Assembly (NCBI RefSeq): GCF_947495455.1
Contig: NZ_CANLZC010000048.1
Span: 1 to 40,520 of the forward strand
From: an uncultured Shewanella sp.
Lineage (GTDB): Bacteria > Pseudomonadota > Gammaproteobacteria > Enterobacterales > Shewanellaceae
Reading direction: 5' to 3'
Length of the DNA: 40,520 bases
This document shows, piece after piece, positions 8,034-16,300 of this stretch. The notes beneath the pieces are model-generated. The model saw nothing but the letters and a program-made list of their open reading frames with translations. It ran no database searches and was not told the origin of the DNA. A program made the position numbers and the translations under genes. How positions within the stretch are numbered: position 1 is the stretch's first letter; the number at the start of each line of letters is the position of its first letter.

Positions 8034-8492
8034 ATGACAATATTCATCAAAAATAGGCCATTCTTTTTTAGTCACATTTTAGTTTTTTTAGGCTCTTTTA
8101 TGACTTTTTATTCAGCTGCACAAGATTGTACAGTACCGAATACACTAATCAACTCACGAATTTTATTAGAAATTGATGGTCAATATACACTCTTAAATCC
8201 ACACGCAGGACATTTACAAGTATTTAGCTTTACCCGCTCAACACTCAGCGTTACCATACTAGAAACAGCAGAGACATATTCTGGACCCTATCAATATCAG
8301 GTTCTTTCACCTGAAGTAGGGCTCATTAGTAGCACAATAAAACAAAAAGAAACGGTATTTTCAGATTTCAATCTAGTGTTTATATGTTTGGAAGATGGTT
8401 TAGGTCACTATATTTACAGTCAGGATAAAGGAGTGACTAAACCTGATATTAGACAAAATACAGGTAATTTCTTTATTTTTTCTAATGAATGA
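8034..8492 (+). CDS. small exported protein, tandem family member 4
   Basis: This 152-residue protein has a long signal peptide (about residues 1-30) with likely cleavage after S-A-A. The mature part begins Q-D-C-T-V-P-N-T-L. It shares a central Y-S-G-P-Y-Q-Y, a second cysteine in F-I-C-L-E and the block H-Y-I-Y-S-Q-D-K-G...K-P-D-I-R-Q-N-T-G-N-F. It is last in the array, and GAGGA lies 10 bases before its ATG. It is closest to copy 2 by eye. The function of the family is unknown. Confidence 0.78.
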   Translation: MTIFIKNRPFFFSHILVFLGSFMTFYSAAQDCTVPNTLINSRILLEIDGQYTLLNPHAGHLQVFSFTRSTLSVTILETAETYSGPYQYQVLSPEVGLISSTIKQKETVFSDFNLVFICLEDGLGHYIYSQDKGVTKPDIRQNTGNFFIFSNE

Positions 8493-8886
8493 TAAGAGGG
8501 TGAGTCCTTGTTTTAGGTACTCGTTTTAGTGAAGTGAGTTTAATACGCTATTTCTGCTTTTGATATAGCTGATAATTGTTAGTGATATATCTGCTAAGGT
8601 ACGGTTTATGACATTTCTTCATTATTCAGTTTTTTATCTTCCCATTATTTTATGTCTTTAAATACCAGTCAGTTACTTTTGTGTATGCAGCCTAGAATAT
8701 AAAATACATCATTCGATGTGAAGTTGCTCTTTAACTGAGCTCAAACTGAACTAAAGCTGACCAAAATTTAAATAATAGGTTGATTATAAAAATCTTTTTT
8801 ATGTAAATTTTTAGCACACAACTTTGAAAATTTAAAACTTTTGTTACTATAAGGCGCATTTTGATTAACAGTAGTGGGATGGCCGT
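8493..8886. other. intergenic region upstream of the CAP lipoprotein
   Basis: No gene is seen. There is no strong terminator after the exported-protein array. A candidate promoter lies at the right end. Confidence 0.5.
8824..8853 (+). promoter_or_regulatory. candidate sigma-70 promoter for the CAP lipoprotein
   Basis: TTGAAA (8824-8829) and TATAAG (8848-8853) are separated by 18 bases, and the start codon is 33 bases downstream. This is pattern-based only. Confidence 0.35.
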
Positions 8887-9489
8887 ATGCGTTATGGGTT
8901 GGTGGGGTTATTTTGTTTGAGTATGATCGCTGGCTGTAATAGTGATGAAGGAGCGAGTGGTAATCAAATCTCTAATGAAGTTGATGATAATAGTGGAAAT
9001 AATGGAGGCGCCGATGCTTACGTCGGCGAAGACAGTGGCGCAGATGTCAACTATAACCAAATGAGCTGCACTGATGATCTGAAAACCGTGTTGGCTTTGA
9101 TTAACGAAAAACGTAAACAGGCACAAATGTGTGGCAATGAACTTTATGGTCCAGTGGATGAATTAACTTGGAGTGGGTTATTAACATCTGCTGCTCAATC
9201 GCACTCAAATAATATGGCCAATTATGACTTTTTCAGCCATACGGGACTTGATGGAAGCACCATTGGGACTCGAGTGACAGATCAAGGCTACACTTGGTCT
9301 TATGTGGCAGAAAATATTGCTGCAGGCCAGAGCACGGTAGAGTCTGTTGTGAATGGGTGGATGGCCAGTGCTGGGCATTGCAAGAATATTATGAGTGAAA
9401 ATGTGACGGAAATGGGTTTAGCCTGTAGTGCCAATAGCGATGCGAGTTACCATTATTATTGGACACAAGTTTTTGCTAAAGCGCGTTAA
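8887..9489 (+). CDS. CAP/SCP-domain lipoprotein
   Basis: This 200-residue protein has a short signal peptide ending in the lipobox M-I-A-G-C (Cys17), so it is predicted to be lipid-anchored. A linker rich in Ser, Asn, Gly and Asp (about 18-58) leads to a CAP (SCP/PR-1-like) domain. That domain carries L-I-N-E-K-R, then A-A-Q-S-H-S-N-N-M, F-S-H-T-G-L-D-G-S, A-E-N-I-A-A-G and V-V-N-G-W-M-A-S-A-G-H-C. These hold the conserved His/Glu/His cavity residues of the family. Four cysteines in the domain may form disulfides. Bacterial CAP proteins are envelope or secreted proteins of mostly unknown biochemical role. The gene appears monocistronic. Confidence 0.9.
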   Translation: MRYGLVGLFCLSMIAGCNSDEGASGNQISNEVDDNSGNNGGADAYVGEDSGADVNYNQMSCTDDLKTVLALINEKRKQAQMCGNELYGPVDELTWSGLLTSAAQSHSNNMANYDFFSHTGLDGSTIGTRVTDQGYTWSYVAENIAAGQSTVESVVNGWMASAGHCKNIMSENVTEMGLACSANSDASYHYYWTQVFAKAR

Positions 9490-9631
9490 TGATGAATTGT
9501 GTAAGCTGTTAAGATAAAAGAGAATGTATTTTGTATTTGGGCCGTTGGTTTTTTGCGTTAGTTAAAAGACAAGACTTTCTAATATTGACTGTGGTGATGT
9601 AGATTTGGAGAAGCTTACAGGAGGTGAGTGA

Positions 9632-10108
9632 ATGAAAATAAGAATGTCCATAGTGCTCATTGTGACACATTTATTCGTGGGAGGTGTTGGTTTTTTAGTG
9701 GGAATTTATGCATTGCCTATTCTAACGGCGCCTACTGCTCCTGCTGCCGAAGAGCTTGCTGTTATTTCCGCTAACGCGCAATACAGGACTGAGTTTAAAA
9801 AAAACCTTAAGGGCAGTGATTTACTTCATTGGGGGGAAGGACAGGTTTTTCTTAGTCCATCATTTATTACCTTAAAGGGGACACTTGCTCCAGGGCCCAA
9901 CTATATGCTTTATCTTTCACCTACATTTGTTGAAACGGAAGACGACTTTAATCGCTTGAAGGCCAGAATGATAAGTGTGGGGGATGTTCGAACCTTTAAT
10001 AACTTTGTAGTGAAAGTACCACCTAATATTGACTTGTCTCAATATAATAGTCTTATTATTTGGTGTGAGGCGTTTGGCGAGTTTATTACCTCAGCAAAAT
10101 ACCGTTGA
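9632..10108 (+). CDS. DM13-domain membrane-anchored protein
   Basis: This 158-residue protein has one N-terminal hydrophobic segment (about residues 7-30) that anchors a periplasmic domain. The domain shows the bacterial DM13 pattern: L-L-H-W-G-E-G at 64-70, L-A-P-G-P-N-Y-M-L-Y-L-S-P, V-G-D-V-R-T-F-N-N-F, and near the end I-I-W-C-E-A-F-G-E-F-I-T-S-A-K-Y. DM13 has been proposed as an electron-transfer or redox domain with a conserved Cys, which is present here in W-C-E. A near-perfect AGGAGGTGA ribosome-binding site precedes the ATG. No redox partner gene is adjacent. Confidence 0.88.
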   Translation: MKIRMSIVLIVTHLFVGGVGFLVGIYALPILTAPTAPAAEELAVISANAQYRTEFKKNLKGSDLLHWGEGQVFLSPSFITLKGTLAPGPNYMLYLSPTFVETEDDFNRLKARMISVGDVRTFNNFVVKVPPNIDLSQYNSLIIWCEAFGEFITSAKYR

Positions 10109-10437
10109 TCATGTTTATGCTATAGCTGAATGCTTAAACTTCCACTTTGACTGAGGCAAATTAACAGCCATTGTAAATCTTGCTGTTCCAATAATAAATC
10201 GCTACCTACATTCTAATGTGGTTAAAATGCGAATAGATGAACATCTGCTTAACCTTGCTAACTTGCCATTTAAATGGCACTCATTTTTCTTTTGTCTTAG
10301 TCTTAATCTTAGTCCTTTGTCATCGATTTTTTATCTCGTTTTAGATCCCTTTATGACGGTGTCGAATTTCTTCAATAAATACTGATCCGCTAAGTTTATA
10401 TTAAAGCATTAGGCAATCTTGAAGAAGGAAGCGTAAC
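10109..10437. other. intergenic region
   Basis: No gene is seen. The notable structure is a perfect 16-bp palindrome, TGCCATTTAAATGGCA (10264-10279), followed by a T-rich run. It could be a weak terminator or an operator. Confidence 0.4.
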
Positions 10438-10887
10438 ATGGGTCAAAGAATAAATTATTTTACGGCTGCGCCAAAAGCGATGGAAGTATTATTGGCACAG
10501 GAGGAATATCTTGGTCAAGCATTTAAAGATAAAGTGGCCCTTTGGGAACTGGTGAAGTTGAGAGTCTCTCAAATTAATCAATGTGCTTACTGTATTGAGA
10601 TGCATAGCAAAGATGCACTGAGTCAAGGAGAAAGTGTAGAGCGACTTTATGGATTAACAGCTTGGCGAGAGATGCCGTTTTATTCTGATTTAGAGAAAAG
10701 TGCGTTAGGCTGGGCAGAGTTGATTATTTCAGACTCGCCTGTGAGCGATGGCCAATATCAAAATGCTTTGAGCGTATTGGGGGAACAAGGTTTAGTTGAT
10801 TTGACTATTGCCGTGAATGCGATAAATAGTTGGAATCGTATTGGTAAGGTATTTATACCCGATGTGGGTGTTTATCAGCCCAGTTGA
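10438..10887 (+). CDS. AhpD-like carboxymuconolactone-decarboxylase-family protein
   Basis: This 149-residue protein has the AhpD-like core, with C49-A-Y-C52 followed by H56 (C-x-x-C-x-x-x-H) in a helical domain. In alkylhydroperoxidase D these cysteines carry out peroxide reduction and the His relays protons. The N-terminus (R-I-N-Y-F-T-A-A-P-K-A-M) is typical of the stand-alone subfamily annotated as peroxidase-related. It is probably cytoplasmic. The AraC-family regulator gene follows after 73 bases and may be co-transcribed with it. Confidence 0.88.
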   Translation: MGQRINYFTAAPKAMEVLLAQEEYLGQAFKDKVALWELVKLRVSQINQCAYCIEMHSKDALSQGESVERLYGLTAWREMPFYSDLEKSALGWAELIISDSPVSDGQYQNALSVLGEQGLVDLTIAVNAINSWNRIGKVFIPDVGVYQPS

Positions 10888-10960
10888 TTCGAGCGAGCTA
10901 GTATTAGTGAATTCAACCCAGCATTAGCGCAATAATATCAAAAAATGGAGCATTTATCCC

Positions 10961-11749
10961 GTGAAACCGGAACTTGATTTTACACTTTTTAAACCTAAAG
11001 GGTGCTTGGCTGATGAAGTTCAAGCGCTATGGACAGCTAAGGCTTCATTAGACAATATTAAACCTGTTCATCGGTGGCTTAATTGCGATGCTTGTAGTGG
11101 CATTGTTTTTCATTTTAATGGTGAGATCAGGCTAAATAAGACTGTTTTCACGCCCGGTGTATTATTACTGCCTGTGAGTAAACAAGCGCAATGCATTGCT
11201 TTGTCACCTGGGGCTAAATTGATGGGAATACGCTTTCATCCAGCGGTGAGCTTTGCTCTATTGGGCGCTTTGTATCAGCAGCCGACCTATTTAACTTTTA
11301 ATTGTGAAGATAGCATGATTGTTGATCTTTATGAGTTGTACGAGCGGCTGGCAAAAAGAGTGGGGCAATATGCGCAAATTGCGGCTTTGTACCGCTGGCT
11401 ACTCAAAATCATTGAATCTAAACATGTGCTCCCCGATCCACTGAAACACGCGTTAAAGGCGATAGATAAGAATGTGGCACTGGGAATGCTGGCTCAATAT
11501 GTCCCTCTGAGCCTAAGGCAAACTGAGCGGCAATTTCAAAAATGGATGAGTATGACGCCTAAGTATTATCAAAGAATATTAAGAGTGAACAAGACGATGC
11601 ATTATCTTAAAAATACCTCTAGTGCATCACTTGCCCATGTGGCAATGGATCAGGGTTTTACCGATCAAGCGCATATGACGCGAGAGTTTACGCAAATTGC
11701 TAACGTGACACCAAGGGAATATTGCAAGCGAGCAAGGCTTGCAGGGTGA
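10961..11749 (+). CDS. AraC-family transcriptional regulator
   Basis: This 262-residue protein starts at GTG, with GGAG about 11 bases upstream. The N-terminal part (about 1-150) is a sensor domain of the type found in AraC regulators with a cupin-like arm. The C-terminal 100 residues carry the paired helix-turn-helix: L-S-L-R-Q-T-E-R-Q-F-Q, then V-A-M-D-Q-G-F-T-D-Q-A-H-M-T-R-E-F and the terminal V-T-P-R-E-Y. It sits between the AhpD-like gene and a secreted alpha/beta hydrolase, 31 bases before the latter, so these are plausible targets. The ligand is unknown. Confidence 0.9.
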   Translation: MKPELDFTLFKPKGCLADEVQALWTAKASLDNIKPVHRWLNCDACSGIVFHFNGEIRLNKTVFTPGVLLLPVSKQAQCIALSPGAKLMGIRFHPAVSFALLGALYQQPTYLTFNCEDSMIVDLYELYERLAKRVGQYAQIAALYRWLLKIIESKHVLPDPLKHALKAIDKNVALGMLAQYVPLSLRQTERQFQKWMSMTPKYYQRILRVNKTMHYLKNTSSASLAHVAMDQGFTDQAHMTREFTQIANVTPREYCKRARLAG

Positions 11750-11780
11750 CGTTTAAGTGAAATAACTGAAGAAGAGAATA

Positions 11781-12662
11781 ATGAACCTAATAAAACGAAT
11801 ATTCATCATGATAGCCATGATGTTAGTCATAAAGGAGGTTATGGCAGAGGAAGTCATGATTAGTCAGGATTTGACCTTGTATTATGAGAAGACCGGAGGT
11901 GGCAATACCACTATTATTTTTATTCCTGGTTGGATGATGTCAACAGCGGTTTTTCAGCGTCAACTTGCCCACTTTAAAGGATCGACTCGGTACCAAGCAC
12001 TGACTTACGATCCACGAGGTCAAGGAAAGTCATCTAAACCCGTTGAAGGTCATACTTATCAGCAACATGCGCGAGATTTAGCGCAGTTAATTGAAAAACT
12101 TGGCTTGAATAATATTATTTTGGCTGGGTGGTCATACGGTGTGACAGAGCAATTAGCCTATATAAACCAGTTTGGTGTTGAAAAACTTAAAGCCATGATC
12201 ATGATAGATACAGGGCCTGCTATTGCAGGTCAATCATATGATGAATGGGTGTGGTATTTAAAAGATGATGCCGATGGTTATTCACGTTCATTTACGGAAG
12301 GGATCATTGAAAATAGGAAGCGTGTGATCAGAGAGTTTAGCCAATGGATGTTGGAAAGTCCCACAGCTGAAAACCTAGCTTGGCTATCGAATATCGCTCG
12401 GCAAACATCAAGTAGTGTCGCTGCGATCACCAATGCAACGGGTTTTTATCAAGATTACAGTGACGATCTTAAGGCTTTAGAGGGTAAAGTGCCGCTACTA
12501 TATGTTGTGCGCAGTGAAAATAAAGCGGTCGCCAATCGATGGATCAAAGCTAACACGCCGTCTGCCACTGCTGTGTATATGGGGAAACATATGATGTTTT
12601 GGGAACGTTCTAAACGTTTTAATCGGGTGGTGGATGATTTTTTGTTTACTCTTGAACATTGA
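11781..12662 (+). CDS. exported alpha/beta hydrolase
   Basis: This 293-residue protein has a predicted signal peptide (about 1-22, ending V-M-A). The mature protein has an alpha/beta-hydrolase fold: F-I-P-G-W-M at 47-52 for the oxyanion hole, D-P-R-G-Q-G-K-S-S-K after strand 4, and G-W-S-Y-G as nucleophile elbow. The catalytic His is probably in M-G-K-H-M-M-F-W near residue 270. The layout resembles haloperoxidase/esterase-type hydrolases. It follows the AraC gene by 31 bases and is probably in the same transcript. The substrate is unknown. Confidence 0.87.
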   Translation: MNLIKRIFIMIAMMLVIKEVMAEEVMISQDLTLYYEKTGGGNTTIIFIPGWMMSTAVFQRQLAHFKGSTRYQALTYDPRGQGKSSKPVEGHTYQQHARDLAQLIEKLGLNNIILAGWSYGVTEQLAYINQFGVEKLKAMIMIDTGPAIAGQSYDEWVWYLKDDADGYSRSFTEGIIENRKRVIREFSQWMLESPTAENLAWLSNIARQTSSSVAAITNATGFYQDYSDDLKALEGKVPLLYVVRSENKAVANRWIKANTPSATAVYMGKHMMFWERSKRFNRVVDDFLFTLEH

Positions 12663-12863
12663 CTTTTTTGACAAGGCTGATTTGATGATGTCTTTACAAG
12701 TGAGAGTCATTATCATCTAGAGCTTGTGATATTTTTCGGTGGTGGACAGTGGGGCACGGTTGATTGTTCTGTGTAGGTTATCAATAGCTGACTGAACCTT
12801 TTGTTTAAGCGTATTGTATCTTTACACGCTATAGTGTGATTGAGGAGACATGAGGACTACTTT

Positions 12864-14122
12864 ATGCCATTTAGTCATAGTGAAAGAGCAAAAGTTGTTT
12901 TGTTATGCATTACTGGCGGGTTACTTGAGTTTTTTGATTTTGTTATTTTTGCATTATTAGCCACGCAAATTTCGCAAGTGTTTTTCCTTCTGAAAATAAT
13001 ATTACAGCATTATTGGCAACGTTTACAACGTTTGCAGTGGGTTATCTTGCTCGCCCTTTAGCTGGCATTGTGTTTGGCCATTTTGGTGATAAATATGGTC
13101 GAAAAATCACTTTTACTTATTCTATTTTAATCATGGCAATGAGTACTTTTGCCATTGGGCTATTGCCGAGTGATGAAAGTATTGGTGCCTTTGCTGCGGT
13201 TTTATTAATCCTGTTTCGAATTTTGCAAGGTTTATGTATCGGAGGGGAAATTCCCGGTGCAATTACCTATATCAGTGAGTTTTGGCCTCAATATAAGAGT
13301 TTTTCCAATAGTGTGGTGTTTTTCTTCTTACTGAATGGGACTGGTGTGGGGTTTGCCTTTATGGCACTCCTCACACATTATTCTACTAATGAACAGCTTA
13401 TTGATTGGGGTTGGCGTTTGCCTTTCTTATTAGGAGGCGTGTTTGGTTTAATAGCGTATAAATTACGTCAACAGTTAGTTGAGTTACCTAGCTTTAGTGC
13501 ATATTTGTCAGCAGAACATAAATTACCTATCTTTTTTGTTTTTAAAAAACAGATACGCGCTTTAACTTTTTCTTGTATTTTAACCGCTTTTGGTTCAATG
13601 CCTTTAGTGATGTTTTTTATTTTTTTGCCTTCGTACTTAACTAAAATAATCAAGCATGATATTGCTGACATCGATCTTAAAAATTCATTGGCCATTTTAT
13701 TTGCGAGTTGTGTTTGTGTATTGATTGGTTTTGTTTCAGATCATTATCAAGTTAAACGGAAGAAGCTACTGTATGCTTATATTTTTTCAACGTTAATATT
13801 GGCCGTGCCTATTTTTTGGATTTATAACCATCATATGAATTGGTCTTTTATTGCTTTGTTTTTTAGTGCCATTATTTTAGCGTTAAATTGGGCCACGATA
13901 CCTGGGATCCTCGCTTCGTTATTTTCATCTAAGGTACGTTATTCAGCCATTGGTTTTTCTTATAGTGTGGGAATTGGTATTGTCAGTGGGATCACCCCTG
14001 TGTTATTGGTGGCAGGCATGAATGTCACGCATAATACCATGCTTCCAGCCTATGTATTATGCATTGCGGCATTAAGTTGTCTGGCTGCCATGGTGTTACT
14101 CAAACCAGCCATTAATGATTAA
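12864..14122 (+). pseudogene. MFS transporter (MHS/ProP-like), frameshifted
   Basis: The region encodes a 12-helix MFS permease of the metabolite:H+ symporter type. It has an L-L-E-F-F-D-F-V-I-F element in helix 1, G-D-K-Y-G-R-K in the loop after helix 2, and R-I-L-Q-G-L-C-I-G-G-E-I-P-G-A in helix 4. Such proteins import organic acids or osmolytes. The reading frame breaks at the T run 12981-12985. Up to there the frame reads V-F-F. One extra T would restore V-F-F-P-S-E-N-N and join the remaining 369 codons in frame. GAGGA lies before ATG 12864, which is a better start than the upstream TTG. It is either a recent pseudogene or a homopolymer sequencing error. Confidence 0.82.
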
Positions 14123-14170
14123 AACCCCTTAGGGCTAATTGGGTGTTTGTTGTTTTTTTATTGTTGTGGG

Positions 14171-14261
14171 AGTGAGCCTTTCATTATGAAGGCTTCACGC
14201 TTTGTACTTATATGAACGGGGATGCATAAAGCATAATGAGAGGATGATATCCTCTCATTAT
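14171..14261. terminator. hairpins between convergent genes
   Basis: Two inverted repeats lie between the MFS gene and the minus-strand zinc-ribbon gene. An imperfect one is at 14171-14197. A perfect 13-bp stem with loop GAT is at 14233-14261 (ATAATGAGAGGAT and its complement). Neither has a long T tail, so termination strength is uncertain. Confidence 0.5.
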
Positions 14262-14291
14262 TGAAAACGTCATGCTGTGACGTGAGCGGTT

Positions 14292-14546
14292 TTAAGGGGT
14301 GACTTCGATAAATTCTAGGCATTCAGGGCATTCAAACAGATCATGTTTAACTCTTTGTTCACAATCGTGAGCGGTACATTTCATGAAAACAGCCTTACTT
14401 TTTCGAATAAAGCATGAAGGGCAAGGAAAGCCACCCTCATGGTATAGAGCCTTATAATCATTAACCGTGTTTTTGTCGATTGAGATCCCTGAATTTTCCA
14501 TCGATTCTTTTTCACTGTGTAAGTTTTCTTTAAATTCCTTATACAT
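14292..14546 (-). CDS. small cysteine-rich zinc-ribbon protein, hypothetical
   Basis: This is an 84-residue cytoplasmic protein. The chosen ATG has GGAG five bases upstream; an ATG eight codons earlier has no such site. The C-terminal half carries C-P-S-C, then C-T-A-H-D-C, then C-P-E-C, six cysteines that could bind one or two zinc ions. The N-terminal half is charged and probably helical. The family is not recognised. A LexA-like palindrome lies about 200 bases upstream in the divergent intergenic region, so SOS control is possible but unproven. Confidence 0.6.
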   Translation of the reverse strand: MYKEFKENLHSEKESMENSGISIDKNTVNDYKALYHEGGFPCPSCFIRKSKAVFMKCTAHDCEQRVKHDLFECPECLEFIEVTP

Positions 14547-14752
14547 ATTAGCTCCACGTAAATGGCACATTAACCCAGAAATAATAAGTATAGGTGAGGA
14601 TGATAAGAATATAGCAGTTTCATATGAGTCAAATAGAGCGGCCTTTCAGCTGGTTAGGCTTTTTTACTCTTTTGTACATGCTTCTATTGGTCACATTTTT
14701 AATTAGCCGCCGTTCATATCGCTTACTTGCATTAACCCATACTCAGTAATAC

Positions 14753-14772
14753 TACTGTTTTTATATACAGTT
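14753..14772. promoter_or_regulatory. LexA-like (SOS box) palindrome 1
   Basis: TACTGTTTTTATATACAGTT has the obligatory CTGT-N8-ACAG core. It differs from the E. coli consensus (TACTGT, four AT pairs, ACAGTA) at only three of 20 positions. It lies between the minus-strand zinc-ribbon gene and the RND operon. A TetR-type operator cannot be excluded. Confidence 0.6.
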
Positions 14773-14982
14773 GTTTTATGCTTGTTAGTGTTGAATGACT
14801 TTTGTGCTTTTTTATTGAGTTCTAGCGGCTGAAAATTTTCACATTTAAGATATAAATGTTTATAAACAAGGTATTATCAATTTATCACTTTTGATCTTCA
14901 CTCTTCACATTGTTTATTAGGTAATGTGTCTAGTAGGGAATGGGTAAGGTGTTATAGTGGTAAAAAGACGGGAACACATAAA

Positions 14983-15002
14983 TACTGTTTATTTATACAG
15001 TG
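14983..15002. promoter_or_regulatory. LexA-like (SOS box) palindrome 2
   Basis: TACTGTTTATTTATACAGTG again has CTGT-N8-ACAG with an AT-only spacer and three mismatches to consensus. It is 230 bases from palindrome 1 and ends 140 bases before the adaptor gene of the RND pump, a suitable place to control that operon. Confidence 0.6.
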
Positions 15003-15142
15003 TGTTGCGCTGAACTTGATATTAAGCACTTTATATTCAACATGGGCTGACTTTACTCTTCTCTTTTCATAAAAATCAGCATATTTCCATTAATCCGCCT
15101 AAGCTTATGCTTAATATAACAATGACGTGTTAAGGAAAAACC

Positions 15143-16297
15143 ATGCCTTTACTGGGGAGAGATACGATAAAGCAAGTGTTATTGCTAGGAGTGGGGATAG
15201 TGACTTTGTTGTTGTCAGCTTGTCATAAGCAAGAGACTAAGCCTGCGGCGCCGATTATTCGTCCTGTTAAATTATTTACGGTAAAAATGAGTGAGGCGGG
15301 AGCTATTCGCCACTTTCCTGGGCGTGTTGAAGCTTCACAGCAAGCGGAACTGGCTTTTAGGATCAGTGGCACGTTAACAGACATTGCCGTTAAAGAAGGC
15401 GATATTGTTGAAAAAAATCAAGTGTTAGCAAAGTTAGATGACACAGATTTCAAAATTAGCGTACAAGAGAAACAAGCGAGTTATGATAAAACGCGGCGTA
15501 ATTTTCAGCGAGCAAAAGAACTGATTGTCTCGGGTTATATTTCTAAAATGGATTATGATCGCATGGAGGCTGACGCCAAAAAAGATAAAGCTGCACTTGC
15601 GAATGCAAAGCAGCAGTTAGATTATACTCAATTAAGAGCGCCTTTTTCTGGACAAATAGCGCGTCGATTTGTTGATAATTTCGAGGAAGTCGCGGCTAAG
15701 CAGGCGATTTTTGCTTTGCAAGGCGTGAATAGTCTTGATGTGGTTATTAATATTCCTGAATCGATTGTACGAAGTTTGAGGGCCAGCGAAGTCGAAGATA
15801 GAAAGCGATATATTGCCGTTTATGCAGAGTTTGATGGGCAAAAAGCGCATCGCTTTCCATTGCAGATCAAAGAAATTGCCACAAAAGCGGATCCTGATAC
15901 GCAAACGTTTCAGGTGCGTTTTACTATGCCTTCTCCCAAGGCCTTCACAGTATTACCGGGAATGACGGTGAATGTGGTAATAGATTTTTCCAAATTTACT
16001 AAAGCCGATCCGGTGTTCTGGTTGCCAGTTTCAGCGGTTGTGGCCGATCCGGTATTAGGATCACGAGTGTGGGTCTTGGATCCTGATACTATGACGGTAT
16101 CCCCTCAGTCAGTGACGATTGGCCGAATGCGGCACAATGAAATACAAGTGACACAAGGGTTAGTCGGCAATGAAGAGGTGGTTGCTGTTGGGGCAACGTA
16201 TTTAGCTAAGGGAATGAAGGTCTCACGGATGGCGCAATCGGAGCAAGCTGTGCCTCGTCAAGAAAATAGGCCGCTTCAGACTGGCCAAGGAGAATAA
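15143..16297 (+). CDS. RND efflux periplasmic adaptor lipoprotein
   Basis: This 384-residue protein has a signal peptide ending in the lipobox L-L-S-A-C (Cys27), so it should be anchored in the inner membrane facing the periplasm. It has the membrane-fusion-protein order: a biotinyl-lipoyl half (V-E-A-S-Q-Q-A-E-L-A-F-R-I-S-G-T), an alpha-helical hairpin (about 100-155), the second lipoyl half (L-R-A-P-F-S-G-Q-I-A-R-R), a beta-barrel and a membrane-proximal domain. It would link the RND permease in the next gene, three bases downstream, to an outer-membrane channel. No TolC-type gene is present here, so a shared channel encoded elsewhere is likely. The ribosome-binding site is AAGGA. Confidence 0.93.
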   Translation: MPLLGRDTIKQVLLLGVGIVTLLLSACHKQETKPAAPIIRPVKLFTVKMSEAGAIRHFPGRVEASQQAELAFRISGTLTDIAVKEGDIVEKNQVLAKLDDTDFKISVQEKQASYDKTRRNFQRAKELIVSGYISKMDYDRMEADAKKDKAALANAKQQLDYTQLRAPFSGQIARRFVDNFEEVAAKQAIFALQGVNSLDVVINIPESIVRSLRASEVEDRKRYIAVYAEFDGQKAHRFPLQIKEIATKADPDTQTFQVRFTMPSPKAFTVLPGMTVNVVIDFSKFTKADPVFWLPVSAVVADPVLGSRVWVLDPDTMTVSPQSVTIGRMRHNEIQVTQGLVGNEEVVAVGATYLAKGMKVSRMAQSEQAVPRQENRPLQTGQGE

Positions 16298-16300
16298 CGG

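Larger units (their letters stand above)
14571..15142. other. intergenic region upstream of the RND operon
   Basis: I see no supportable gene in these 570 bases, only frames of a dozen codons or fewer between the two LexA-like palindromes. The palindromes at 14753 and 14983 are the main content. Confidence 0.5.
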
